From Moraxellaceae bacterium (GTDB taxonomy: Bacteria; Pseudomonadota; Gammaproteobacteria; Pseudomonadales; Moraxellaceae), in contig JAJUIK010000015.1 of the NCBI GenBank assembly GCA_029267635.1, positions 1 through 57,762 of the forward strand: a stretch of DNA of 57,762 bases, written 5' to 3'. The notes beneath the pieces were generated by a model. It made no database searches. It saw only the letters and a program-made list of their open reading frames with translations, and was not told the origin of the DNA. Below, one piece after another: positions 1-8,536 of the stretch. Position numbers and translations under genes: made by a program. Position 1 is the first letter of the stretch, and each line of letters opens with the position of its first letter.

Positions 1-14
1 ACCATAACAGTTGT

Positions 15-129
15 GCTGGCGACAATAGCAAGAGTGAACCACCTGATCCCTTCCCGAACTCAGAAGTGAAACCTCTTCGCGCTGATGGTAGTGTGGGGTT
101 GCCCATGTGAGAGTAAGTCATCGCCAGCT
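15..129 (+). rRNA. rrf: 5S ribosomal RNA
   Basis: The segment runs from a GCTGGCGAC 5' end to a GTCATCGCCAGC 3' end. These ends pair to form helix I of 5S rRNA, and the conserved loop segment CCGAACTCAGAAGTGAAAC lies in between. At about 115 nt it has the usual length. It is followed directly by a strong terminator, so it is the last gene of an rRNA operon whose 16S and 23S genes lie outside the window. No tRNA follows it. Confidence 0.96.
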
Positions 130-140
130 CATTATTCTAA

Positions 141-175
141 AACCCCCCTCAGAAAAACCTGAGGGGGGTTTTTCT
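141..175 (+). terminator. rRNA operon terminator
   Basis: A 12-bp GC-rich stem (AACCCCCCTCAG pairing with CTGAGGGGGGTT) encloses a short A-rich loop and is followed by a T run. It lies 12 nt after the 5S gene and is a classic intrinsic terminator ending the rRNA transcript. Confidence 0.93.
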
Positions 176-315
176 TTGGGTTTTTTAATAAAGATCTAAA
201 TTTTCACAAAACTAAAACACCGATATATTCTTTTACGCTTGTTGCGGATCTCTTTTGTTTACTCTTGCTCTCCTGATGTTAAATTAATTTGAGATCCTTA
301 AAAGAGCAGTAAGTG

Positions 316-1494
316 ATGCAGGTTATAGGTTTAATTCATATCGCGCTAAGTCTATCTGTAGCGATGGGTTTATCCGCTTGTCATGCACAAAATAACACGA
401 CACAAAATGAAAATAATAAAGCTTCATCTGCAGAAAATGTTTCTTCCACGCTTAAAATAAACCAATCCTATCAAGTTCATCAAATTGCACGCTTTAATGA
501 ACCTTGGGGGATGGCTTTATTACCTGATGGACGTTTATTGATTACAGAAAAGCAAGGCAAACTACAACTTTTCAATCCTGTAACAAAACAGAAAATGCAG
601 GTTGCTGGTGTACCTCAGGTAGCTTATGGCGGTCAGGGTGGCTTGGGAGATATTGTTTTAGGTCCGGAATTTGCCAAGAATCCTCATGTCTATTTAAGTT
701 ATGCGGAAGCTGGGCAAGGTGGTTATGGTGCAGTGGTGGTTCGTGCAGAACTAGATTTAATCAACTCCCAAAAACCACAACTTAAAAATATACAGCGAAT
801 TTGGACGCAAGTACCGAAAGTCATGGGGCGAGGACATTATGCGCATCGTCTGTTATTTGGTTCGGATGGTACGTTATGGATCAGTTCGGGTGAGCGACAG
901 CAATTTGATCCTGCGCAGGATCTACAGTCCAATTTAGGCAAAATCCTACGTCTACATGCTGATGGATCAGTGATGAAGGACAACCCCTTTATGACACAGG
1001 GTGAGATTGCCAAACAAATATGGACACTAGGACACCGTAATCCTTTAGGTATGGCTTTTGACTCGAAGGGGCAGCTTTGGGTAGCGGAAATGGGACCGAA
1101 AGGTGGGGATGAACTCAATTTAATTGTGAAAGGGGCCAATTATGGCTATCCGATCGTTTCCAATGGAGACCATTATGATGGCACCAATATTCCAGATCAT
1201 CATACCCATCCTGAATTTAAAGCCCCTGAACTGGACTGGACACCCGTAATTTCCCCTTCCAGTTTGATTTTTTATACTGGAGATATGCTCCCACAATGGA
1301 AAAATAAGGCATTGTTAGGTGGGCTGTCTTCACAGTCAATTGTGGTCGTTGATACCCGATTAAAACCCGTACAAGAAGTGCAGCGTTTAGAGATGAACAC
1401 GCGAATTCGGGGTCTTTTACAAGCATCAGATGGCGGTTTGTGGGTGATTGAAGATGGCCGAGATGCCAGTCTTTTAAAACTCACGGCCAAGTAG
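316..1494 (+). CDS. PQQ-dependent aldose sugar dehydrogenase-like lipoprotein
   Basis: This 392-residue protein belongs to the soluble glucose/sorbosone dehydrogenase family: six-bladed beta propellers that bind PQQ and oxidise aldose sugars in the periplasm. The N-terminus is a lipoprotein signal with lipobox LSAC at about residues 19-22, so the mature protein should be membrane-anchored. Family motifs include the blade start EPWGMALLPDG, the segment GGQGGLGD, the RGHYAHRLLFGSDG stretch that carries the likely catalytic histidine, and the Ca/PQQ-side motif LGHRNPLGMAFD followed by GGDELN. Start: an in-frame GTG lies one codon earlier (313), but ATG at 316 gives a clean signal peptide. It stands alone, with a terminator downstream. 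The substrate cannot be read from the sequence. Confidence 0.87.
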   Translation: MQVIGLIHIALSLSVAMGLSACHAQNNTTQNENNKASSAENVSSTLKINQSYQVHQIARFNEPWGMALLPDGRLLITEKQGKLQLFNPVTKQKMQVAGVPQVAYGGQGGLGDIVLGPEFAKNPHVYLSYAEAGQGGYGAVVVRAELDLINSQKPQLKNIQRIWTQVPKVMGRGHYAHRLLFGSDGTLWISSGERQQFDPAQDLQSNLGKILRLHADGSVMKDNPFMTQGEIAKQIWTLGHRNPLGMAFDSKGQLWVAEMGPKGGDELNLIVKGANYGYPIVSNGDHYDGTNIPDHHTHPEFKAPELDWTPVISPSSLIFYTGDMLPQWKNKALLGGLSSQSIVVVDTRLKPVQEVQRLEMNTRIRGLLQASDGGLWVIEDGRDASLLKLTAK

Positions 1495-1560
1495 GTTAGA
1501 CAATTATTTTTTAGAATTTTTATATTATTGAGATGGGGAAGACGAATTTTATCGTGGCAA

Positions 1561-1592
1561 TGAAAAAACCCCATCTTCCTGACGGGGCTTTT
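1561..1592. terminator. Intrinsic terminator after the sugar dehydrogenase
   Basis: AAAAACCCC and GGGGCTTTT flank a loop of about 11 nt, with A and T runs on both sides. It lies about 70 nt after the stop codon of the dehydrogenase gene and could act in either direction. The rest of the 1495-1878 interval holds a palindrome (1752-1771) and nothing that looks coding. Confidence 0.65.
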
Positions 1593-1751
1593 CCGTATTA
1601 CATGAGTACAATGCCACTTTCCTGTTACACCGTTGACCATCCCCGGTCTTATCTATTATTTATTCTTCTTATGGAGGAAATATCCTATTTCCTGTTGGTT
1701 TAAATATAAGAAATCCTACTTCATTGCAAAAGTCGAAAATTGCGCTTTATC

Positions 1752-1771
1752 TTGTACGTCTTAACGTACAA
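1752..1771. promoter_or_regulatory. Perfect 8-bp inverted repeat upstream of the methyltransferase
   Basis: TTGTACGT and ACGTACAA are exact reverse complements separated by 4 nt. The site lies about 110 nt upstream of the methyltransferase start. The symmetric, non-GC-rich form with no T run fits a repressor operator better than a terminator. The regulator is unknown. Confidence 0.4.
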
Positions 1772-1878
1772 AGGAATATCATCAGGACCGCATATAAATA
1801 TTAAAAACATAATATGTTTTGGATTGGCTACAATCGATGAAGTATTTTGAGATTTCATTGAGTGCGGAGGTGATATAA

Positions 1879-2505
1879 ATGCGTCAAGAATGGGACAAGC
1901 GCTATAGCGAAACACAGCATTTATATGGTTCAGATGCGAATATTTTTATTCAAGATATGAGCCAGCGTTATACTATTTCAGGTCGTACCCTAGCGATTGC
2001 CGAAGGAGAAGGGCGTAATATCCTGTATTTAGCACGTACAGCACGAGAGAAGCATGTACCTTTTAGTGCTGAGGCTTGGGATTATTCGCAAGTTGCTCTG
2101 GAAAATGCGCAACTATATGCAAACGAGCAGGGGGTTGAATTGGGCACCCGGCAGGTCGACTTGACCAGGGTAGAATGGCCGCAAGATCAATATGACAATA
2201 TTATATGTGTGTTTGGTCATGTCGATTCAGCAACGCAATTGAGAACCTTAGACGGTGTACGTCAGGCACTTAAAAATCATGGTTATTTTATCGGTGAGGT
2301 GTATTCGAAAGCCCAGCTCGCTTATAAAACCGGTGGTCCCGGTAATCCTGATTTTCTTTATGATCCCAAGATGATCTTAGATGTGTTTAAAAATGATCAC
2401 ATCGTGCATTTTTTTGTAGGTGAAGTGGAGCGTTATGAAGGTAAGTTGCATCAGGGCAAAAGCCATGTGATTCAATTTATGATTGAAGTTATCAAAGATC
2501 AATAA
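1879..2505 (+). CDS. Class I SAM-dependent methyltransferase
   Basis: A 208-residue protein with the order of a Rossmann methyltransferase. Motif I is degenerate (IAEGEGRN at about residues 40-47). It is followed by an acidic/aromatic AWDYS segment that would bind the SAM ribose, then a QVDLTR segment and a DNIICVFGHV strand. The N-terminal WDKRYSE sequence is typical of TehB/thiopurine-methyltransferase-like small-molecule methyltransferases. The start is well supported by a strong Shine-Dalgarno GGAGGTGA (1866-1873). It is monocistronic, with a palindrome upstream (1752-1771) and a terminator downstream. The substrate is unknown; tellurite or thiol methylation is only a family-level possibility. 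Confidence 0.8.
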   Translation: MRQEWDKRYSETQHLYGSDANIFIQDMSQRYTISGRTLAIAEGEGRNILYLARTAREKHVPFSAEAWDYSQVALENAQLYANEQGVELGTRQVDLTRVEWPQDQYDNIICVFGHVDSATQLRTLDGVRQALKNHGYFIGEVYSKAQLAYKTGGPGNPDFLYDPKMILDVFKNDHIVHFFVGEVERYEGKLHQGKSHVIQFMIEVIKDQ

Positions 2506-2549
2506 TGTTTGAGATTTGCTGAAGTTTTACCGGAATATTTTTATAAGCA

Positions 2550-2578
2550 TAAAAAAGCCTCCATCACTGGAGGCTTAA
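2550..2578. terminator. Bidirectional terminator
   Basis: AAAAAAGCCTCC pairs with GGAGGCTTA around a 6-nt loop between the convergent methyltransferase and fkpB genes. A and T runs on the two sides suit both directions. Confidence 0.8.
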
Positions 2579-2590
2579 TTGCAATCAGCA

Positions 2591-3073
2591 TTACATCAGT
2601 TTGATGCCTTGCTGGCCAGCAGGGGTCACTTTGAAGATTTCCACTTCAAAGGTAATGTTTTTACCGGCCAATGGATGGTTAAAGTCCACTTCGGTAATGT
2701 CGTCATTGACTGATTTCACCACACCAAACAGGCTGGCTTTAGACTTGTCTTCAAATTCGATCATATGACCCACGACAGGGGGCTGTTCGAATTTGACGGT
2801 ATCAAATTTCTGGACGTTTTCAGGATTCCATGGACCAAAAGCATCTTCTGGTGGAAGATGGACGGTGCGACGGTCACCGGCACGCAAGCCGAATAGGGCT
2901 TTTTCAAAACCAGGTAGCAAGCTGCCATCTCCCATAACGAGGCTGACGGGCTCTTCACGGCTACGGGTATTGTCAATTTCTACCCCGTTTTCGATGGCAA
3001 CCGAAAAGTGTAAGTCTACTTTTGAGCCGTCTTCAATACGGGTTTCTTCATTCGGATTAATAATTTCAGTCAT
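2591..3073 (-). CDS. fkpB: FKBP-type peptidyl-prolyl isomerase FkpB (SlpA)
   Basis: This 160-residue cytoplasmic FKBP of the SlyD/SlpA type has no signal peptide. The FKBP core (DGSKVDLHFSVAIENG, then SLLPGFEKALFGLRAGDRRTV) is interrupted by an insert-in-flap domain, as in SlyD, with the sequence PPEDAFGPWNPENVQ at its edge. There is no His-rich metal tail, which favours FkpB over SlyD. An upstream in-frame ATG at 3088 exists, but ATG at 3073 overlaps the lspA stop by 8 bp and matches family N-termini. It is the last gene of ribF-ileS-lspA-fkpB, the classic gammaproteobacterial order. The likely role is proline isomerisation and folding assistance. Confidence 0.9.
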   Translation of the reverse strand: MTEIINPNEETRIEDGSKVDLHFSVAIENGVEIDNTRSREEPVSLVMGDGSLLPGFEKALFGLRAGDRRTVHLPPEDAFGPWNPENVQKFDTVKFEQPPVVGHMIEFEDKSKASLFGVVKSVNDDITEVDFNHPLAGKNITFEVEIFKVTPAGQQGIKLM

Positions 3074-3605
3074 TTTGCGCTTCCGCACGTTGGATACGGT
3101 TTTTTTCGAGGAAAAATGTATCGATCAGGAGCAAGATCGTGCCGAGGGTAATGGCACTATCCGCGATATTAAAAGCAGGGAAATGGCTATTCTGATAATA
3201 GACATGGATAAAATCGACCACATAACCCAAGATTACCCGGTCGATCAGGTTACCGATTGCACCGCCCAGAATCAGAGCAATGGCCATCGGCAATACCAGC
3301 AATTTTTTTGGCATACGTAATAGCCAGAATGCAAAAATCAGTGAGACGATCCCTGCCAGTGAGGTAAAGAAATAACGTTGCCATCCACCTGCATCAGACA
3401 AGAAACTGAAGGCAGCGCCATAGTTATGCAGCAATGTCCAATTTAAAAAGGGCAGGACAGGTACTGGATCTGCATAATTCAGATAAGTACTGGCAATCCA
3501 TTTAGTCCACTGATCCAGTACGATGGCCAGGACGGCAAGTCCCAGCCATAACAGATTATGCGGATAGAACCGAAATAAGCCCTTTTTCTGCTCGGTGTTA
3601 GGCAT
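3066..3605 (-). CDS. lspA: Lipoprotein signal peptidase II
   Basis: LspA is the inner-membrane aspartyl protease that cuts signal peptides from diacylated prolipoproteins. This 179-residue protein has four hydrophobic segments. The catalytic dyad is visible: D122 in GNLIDR and D149 in FNIADS. The start at 3605 was chosen because it overlaps the ileS stop by 8 bp and gives the usual family length; reading further upstream would run through the 3' end of ileS. It is translationally coupled to ileS on one side and fkpB on the other. Confidence 0.95.
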   Translation of the reverse strand: MPNTEQKKGLFRFYPHNLLWLGLAVLAIVLDQWTKWIASTYLNYADPVPVLPFLNWTLLHNYGAAFSFLSDAGGWQRYFFTSLAGIVSLIFAFWLLRMPKKLLVLPMAIALILGGAIGNLIDRVILGYVVDFIHVYYQNSHFPAFNIADSAITLGTILLLIDTFFLEKNRIQRAEAQND

Positions 3606-6441
3606 ACTTTCTCTCTTCGCCTTGGCCTGATGGAAGGTTGATAATACAACGACCACATAAGCCCGGATGTTCATGATGTGTATTGACATCCGGCAATACA
3701 TGCCAGCAGCGTACACATTTCTCACCCTCTGCTGCCGACACCTGAACGCGTAATCCTTCTAGATCTGTTGCTTCACCTTGCTCAGCAAAGTCATAGACTG
3801 CAACCTGTGAAGTGATCAAGACGAAGCGTAATTCATCACCTAACTGGTTCAGCACGGTTTTCAATTCAGCATTCGCCCAGAGCTCAACTTTGGCAGATAG
3901 ATTTGAACCCACCAGCTTGGCATTACGTGCCGCTTCAATCTGCTTGTTCACCGCAGATTTGACGCTGATCAGGGTTTGCCAGTCGGCTTCAGATATCAGG
4001 TTAGCTGTCGTTGAGACAGGAATGTCATACCATTCTGCGGTGAAGACGTATTTCTCATTCTGTTCAGGAATCAATGGCCAAGCTTCCTGTGCGGTAAAGC
4101 TCAGGATCGGGCTCATCCAGCGCACAAAGGCCTGTACCAGATGATACAGTGCGGTTTGTGCGGAAAGGCGTGCCTGTGAATCGGTCTTGGTGGTGTACTG
4201 ACGGTCTTTGATGATGTCGAGGTAGAAACCACCGAGGTCATTGATACAGAAGTTGGTCAAGGAGGTGCAGACGATATGGAAGTTCATATCCTCATAGGCT
4301 TTCTTGATGGTGTCCTGAACTTCAGCCGCACGTTGCAGGATGTATTGATCTAACGCAATCAATTGATCGACTGGCAAGGCATCGGTTGATGGTTTGAAGC
4401 CATTCAGGTTGGCCAGCAAGAAACGCAGGGTATTACGGATACGACGGTAACCATCTGATGCACGGCTGAAGATTTCTTTACCCGCGGTCATTTCATAACG
4501 GTAATCCGATGACGCGATCCAGAAACGCAAGCCATCCGCACCCATGTCCTTGATGATGTCTTGCGGAGTAATGATATTGCCCAGCGATTTTGACATCTTG
4601 CGGCCTTTTTCATCCACCACGAAACCATGGGTGAGCAGGCCTTTGTATGGTGCGCGGTCATTGATGGCAATTGAAGCCAGTAACGAGGTCTGGAACCAGC
4701 CACGGTGCTGGTCTGAACCTTCGAGATAAAGATCCGCTGGATCGGTCAGCTCTTCACGCTCACGCAATACGGCATAGTGGGTAGTACCTGAGTCGAACCA
4801 GACGTCCAGGGTGTCACGCACACAGTTGTACTGTTCCGTTTCATCACCGATGAAATCTTTCGCTTCGCGGCTGAACCAGGCATCAATGCCTTCCTGTTCG
4901 ATCAGCTTCGCCACTTCTTCGATCAGTTCTTCAGTGCGTGGGTGCAGTTCGTTGGTGTCTTTGTGTACAAAGAACGGAATTGGCACACCCCAGGTACGCT
5001 GACGCGAAATACACCAGTCCGGACGGCCTTCCACCATGGATTCCATACGGTTTTGACCCCAGTCCGGGATAAACTCGATGTCGTCACGGATGGCTTTCAG
5101 TGCGCTGTCACGCAGGCCTTTTTGGTCCATGCTGATAAACCATTGCGGTGTGGCACGGAAGATAATCGGGGTTTTGTGGCGCCAGCAGTGTGGATAGCTG
5201 TGCTTAATGGCAACATGGGCCCACAGTTTGCCAGACTCCGCCAAGGCGGCAATAATCTGTGGGTTGGCTTTATAAATGTGCTCACCGGCAAAAATCGGCG
5301 CGGTTGGTAAATATACACCGTTGCCACCGACCGGATTATCCACTTTCAGGTTATAGATGAGACCGACTTTATAGTCGTCTACACCGTGGCCAGGGGCGGT
5401 ATGTACCGCACCAGTACCACTGGTCGCGATGACGTGTTCACCTAGAATCACCGGAACTTGGCGTTCCGCAATTAATGGATGTTGTAGGACCAGATGTTCT
5501 AGTTTTGCACCCGCGAAATCAGCCAGCACTTCAACGCTGTTGAAACCGTAACGTTCAGTTGCGGATTCCACCAGGTCTTTGGCCAAAATGAAGTTTTGTG
5601 GCTGTTTTTCTTCACCACGGGCTTTCACCAACTGGTATTCGATCTCAGCATGCAGCGCAACTGCCTGGTTGGCTGGCAATGTCCAAGGCGTGGTGGTCCA
5701 GATTACGATGTCCGTTGCATCCTGCACATTGATCCCTAAACGTGCAGAAAGATCAGCCAAATCGACCACGCTAAAGCCGACATCAATCGCGTCAGACTTT
5801 TTGTCTTCGTATTCCACTTCGGCTTCAGCCAGTGCTGAACCACAGTCCAGACACCAGTTCACCGGTTTTAGACCTGGCTGGATATGGCCCTGTTTCTGGA
5901 TGGCACCCAAAGCACGAACGATATCTGCTTCCTGCTTGAAGTTCATGGTTAGGTAAGGATTATCCCATGAGCCGAAAACACCCATACGGATGAAGTCTTT
6001 CTTCTGCAGTTCCACCTGACTCATCGCGTATTCACGACAGGCTTTACGGAAAGTTGCAGCATCCACTTTTACGCCAACTTTACCGACTTTTTCTTCCACT
6101 TTCAGTTCGATTGGCAAACCGTGACAGTCCCAACCCGGTACATACGGTGCATCATAGCCATCCATCACGCGGCTTTTGATGATGATGTCTTTCAGGACTT
6201 TATTGACTGCATGGCCCAAGTGGATTTGACCATTGGCATACGGAGGACCATCGTGCAGGACGTATTTTTTCTTGCCGATGCGCGATGCACGAATCTGCTG
6301 ATAAATGTCGTCGGCGTACCACTCTTCTAACCATTTCACTTCACGCACGGCCAGATTTGCTTTCATGGCAAAATCGGTGCCCGGCAGGTTCAGCGTGGCT
6401 TTATAGTCCACTGCATTTTCAGGAGTTTGCTTATCGCTCAT
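3598..6441 (-). CDS. ileS: Isoleucyl-tRNA synthetase
   Basis: A class Ia synthetase of 947 residues that charges tRNA-Ile and edits valine. Both ATP motifs are visible: the HIGH variant HLGH at residues 74-77, within DGPPYANGQIHLGH, and GRKMSKSLGN in the C-terminal half. The editing domain includes GTGAVHTAPGHG. The C-terminus has the zinc knuckle pattern CVRCWH ... CGRC. ATG at 6441 was chosen over the in-frame ATG at 6462 because MSDKQTPENAVDYK matches the family N-terminus. It lies in the ribF-ileS-lspA-fkpB operon. It is the bacterial housekeeping type; nothing suggests a mupirocin-resistant variant. Confidence 0.98.
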   Translation of the reverse strand: MSDKQTPENAVDYKATLNLPGTDFAMKANLAVREVKWLEEWYADDIYQQIRASRIGKKKYVLHDGPPYANGQIHLGHAVNKVLKDIIIKSRVMDGYDAPYVPGWDCHGLPIELKVEEKVGKVGVKVDAATFRKACREYAMSQVELQKKDFIRMGVFGSWDNPYLTMNFKQEADIVRALGAIQKQGHIQPGLKPVNWCLDCGSALAEAEVEYEDKKSDAIDVGFSVVDLADLSARLGINVQDATDIVIWTTTPWTLPANQAVALHAEIEYQLVKARGEEKQPQNFILAKDLVESATERYGFNSVEVLADFAGAKLEHLVLQHPLIAERQVPVILGEHVIATSGTGAVHTAPGHGVDDYKVGLIYNLKVDNPVGGNGVYLPTAPIFAGEHIYKANPQIIAALAESGKLWAHVAIKHSYPHCWRHKTPIIFRATPQWFISMDQKGLRDSALKAIRDDIEFIPDWGQNRMESMVEGRPDWCISRQRTWGVPIPFFVHKDTNELHPRTEELIEEVAKLIEQEGIDAWFSREAKDFIGDETEQYNCVRDTLDVWFDSGTTHYAVLREREELTDPADLYLEGSDQHRGWFQTSLLASIAINDRAPYKGLLTHGFVVDEKGRKMSKSLGNIITPQDIIKDMGADGLRFWIASSDYRYEMTAGKEIFSRASDGYRRIRNTLRFLLANLNGFKPSTDALPVDQLIALDQYILQRAAEVQDTIKKAYEDMNFHIVCTSLTNFCINDLGGFYLDIIKDRQYTTKTDSQARLSAQTALYHLVQAFVRWMSPILSFTAQEAWPLIPEQNEKYVFTAEWYDIPVSTTANLISEADWQTLISVKSAVNKQIEAARNAKLVGSNLSAKVELWANAELKTVLNQLGDELRFVLITSQVAVYDFAEQGEATDLEGLRVQVSAAEGEKCVRCWHVLPDVNTHHEHPGLCGRCIINLPSGQGEERKYA

Positions 6442-6503
6442 GCAAGTTGTCTTCCAGTTCAATCAGCGACGAGGCTGACATGTTTTACAATCAAAATTCT
6501 AGG

Positions 6504-7505
6504 TTAAAGTGGAAAATGGGGCGTATTTTCACGAAACGCGCGCAATTTTACCACGTCATCATCAATTCCGGCTTTTAGTGCTTCAAGCGAAGGGTAGTTC
6601 CGCTCGCCATGTAAATAGTTGAGGAACGTCACCCGCATTAACAGGCCATACAGATTAGCAGAAACCTCCGGGAAATGAACTTCTAATCGCCATTCCGGCT
6701 GTTCTTGCGCGATGGCTGGTCGAGTACCAACATGGCCTGCGCCAAACAGGCTGCCCGGGAGATAACCCGGAATGCCGGGTTTTTGCGGATTCTGACTTTG
6801 TACGTGTTCTGCCAGAGAGTCCTGCAGCCATTCGACCTGTACACCATAAATGCCTTGCAGACAGGGTCTATGTCGTCCAACCCGAACATTCACGGTAGGG
6901 AAGTCTAGGGTCCGTCCCAGTTGATCGCCATACTGCACCCGTCCAGTCATGCTGTAGGGACGACCGAGTAACTTTGCGGCAAGGGCCAAATCACCCTGTT
7001 GTAGCACCTGACGGATGCGAGTCGAACTGACGCGTTCCCCGGAAAATTCCACGGTATTTAAATTGGTCACTTCAAAACCGTAGGCTTTTAAATATTCGCT
7101 ATCGCCCTGACGGTTTTTACCAAAATGGAAGTCATCGCCAAGCACCAGACTTTGTGCATTCAGCTGCAGTTTCAGCATGTCGGCAAATTCTTCCGCACTG
7201 AGATGGCGGAAGGCGCGGTCAAAGCGTGCAACCGCAATATAATCCACGCCCAGTTCAGTGAGATATTCGACTTTTTCACGCAAGGAGGTAATACGTGGCG
7301 GGGCCTCGTAGCCTTTGAAAAACTCCAGCGGTTGCGGCTCAAAAATCATCACCAGGGTTTTTAAACCCTGCGCTGCAGCCAGTGCTTTTAACTGGGCAAT
7401 CATCGCCTGATGTCCAAGGTGGACACCATCAAAATTGCCAATCGTCACTGCGGTTTTTGGCAACTGTGTATGGGGTGCTAAAGCATTCAGACGGAGCAGC
7501 TTCAT
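6504..7505 (-). CDS. ribF: Bifunctional riboflavin kinase / FAD synthetase
   Basis: RibF phosphorylates riboflavin to FMN and adenylates FMN to FAD. The N-terminal nucleotidyltransferase domain shows GNFDGVHLGH at residues 23-32 and the SSTRIR motif near residue 155. The C-terminal riboflavin kinase domain starts around GRPYSMTGRV and carries LDFPTVNV. At 333 residues it is slightly longer than E. coli RibF. The excess sits in a Pro/Gly-rich segment (around PGIPGYLPG) inside the kinase domain. It is the first gene of the operon with ileS, separated by 62 bp. Confidence 0.95.
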   Translation of the reverse strand: MKLLRLNALAPHTQLPKTAVTIGNFDGVHLGHQAMIAQLKALAAAQGLKTLVMIFEPQPLEFFKGYEAPPRITSLREKVEYLTELGVDYIAVARFDRAFRHLSAEEFADMLKLQLNAQSLVLGDDFHFGKNRQGDSEYLKAYGFEVTNLNTVEFSGERVSSTRIRQVLQQGDLALAAKLLGRPYSMTGRVQYGDQLGRTLDFPTVNVRVGRHRPCLQGIYGVQVEWLQDSLAEHVQSQNPQKPGIPGYLPGSLFGAGHVGTRPAIAQEQPEWRLEVHFPEVSANLYGLLMRVTFLNYLHGERNYPSLEALKAGIDDDVVKLRAFRENTPHFPL

Positions 7506-7831
7506 GGCGTTAAAATGAGCTTAAAATTTAAAAGAGCTATATATTGCCATATTCTCGCGCGTTCGTCTTGCTGTTGTGTTTTTACTCAGATTTTTTTAGG
7601 AAGATGCCTGTGTAAACCGCTATTGGAGGAGGACTATTTACTGGAAAAGTCCAAGATGACGTTGGATAAGAGAACCATAGAAATGTCGCTTTTCTGCAGG
7701 AGATATAGCGGCCTTGCAGCCGTATGGGTTGGCGCGAGATAATAGTCCCTTTAAGGGGAAGCCAGTTGTGCGCTGTGCAGCAGGTGTTCCCTATTTTTCT
7801 TGAGCGGCAGTTTGCCCAGGTAGCGTGTACG
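7506..7831. other. Non-coding interval upstream of the phosphorylase-like gene
   Basis: This 326-bp stretch lies between the divergent ribF and nucleoside phosphorylase-like genes. It must hold the ribF promoter and that of the plus-strand gene. I see no convincing ORF, RNA fold or repeat. Confidence 0.5.
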
Positions 7832-8395
7832 ATGAAATCTGATTTGGCCCTGATTATGGCACTGCCCAGTGAATCCAAAGGCTTGTTCGAGCAAGCGGGG
7901 ATTGAGGTGCATTACAGTGGGATCGGTAAGGTCAATGCAGCCTTTAAAGCCTTTGAGGTGATCCAGAAAACTGGCTGTAAAACCCTGCTCAATTTAGGCA
8001 GTGCGGGTAGTACCCATTTTGACCGGCATAGTCTAGTTGAAGTCAAAACCTTTGTGCAGCGCGATATGGATGTGTCGCCACTGGGTTTCCCGGTTGGCTT
8101 TACCCCGATGGATGAACATCATCCTGCGGATATCCATCTGCAGCCTTTTTTTCAGCGGTTACCGCAAGGGATTTGTGGCACCGGGGACAGTTTTGAAACG
8201 GGTTTGCCGAAAGTCGCTTGTGATCTGGTCGATATGGAAGGCTATGCCTTGGCCAAGGTCTGCAACCGCTTGGGCGTACGCTTGTTATCGGTGAAATATA
8301 TTACCGATGGTGCGGATGACAGCGCACATATGGATTGGGAAGAAAACTTGCTACTCGGTGCGGAAAAGTTATTGTCACTGTACCAAAGCTTCTAG
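7832..8395 (+). CDS. Purine nucleoside phosphorylase / MTA-SAH nucleosidase-like protein
   Basis: A 187-residue member of the PNP/UDP phosphorylase superfamily. It shows the N-terminal strand LALIMALPSES, the glycine motif LNLGSAGST, and the ligand-site segment DMEGYALAKVC, where the conserved Met-Glu contacts the ribose. A late YITDGAD segment carries the Asp that protonates purine N7 in MTA/SAH nucleosidases. It is shorter than typical MTA/SAH nucleosidase (about 230 residues), mainly in the middle, so substrate use may differ. ATG at 7832 is the first start that leaves the hydrophobic strand at the N-terminus. It is monocistronic. Confidence 0.75.
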   Translation: MKSDLALIMALPSESKGLFEQAGIEVHYSGIGKVNAAFKAFEVIQKTGCKTLLNLGSAGSTHFDRHSLVEVKTFVQRDMDVSPLGFPVGFTPMDEHHPADIHLQPFFQRLPQGICGTGDSFETGLPKVACDLVDMEGYALAKVCNRLGVRLLSVKYITDGADDSAHMDWEENLLLGAEKLLSLYQSF

Positions 8396-8472
8396 CAGAA
8401 CTTTGAGCCAGGATAAGAGGCGAGATGCAGTGTGAAATGTTACGGAGAGAGAGGCCTGATTAAAGGCTTCGG

Positions 8473-8494
8473 CGACCATAGAAGGCTATGGTCG
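8473..8494. repeat. Perfect 9-bp stem hairpin
   Basis: CGACCATAG and CTATGGTCG are exact complements around the loop AAGG. The hairpin lies between the convergent phosphorylase-like and TetR genes. There is no T run, so it is not a standard intrinsic terminator. It could be a transcript 3' end stabiliser or a repeat unit. Confidence 0.5.
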
Positions 8495-8536
8495 TAGTGC
8501 CAAAAGGTTTATCGTGACAGATGGGTTAAGCATCGA

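Noticed and set aside
1..315. tRNA genes after the 5S rRNA
   Set aside because: No cloverleaf or CCA end; the terminator follows at once.
2793..3320. A 175-codon plus-strand open frame
   Set aside because: It lies antisense to fkpB and lspA, both certain genes, and matches no family.
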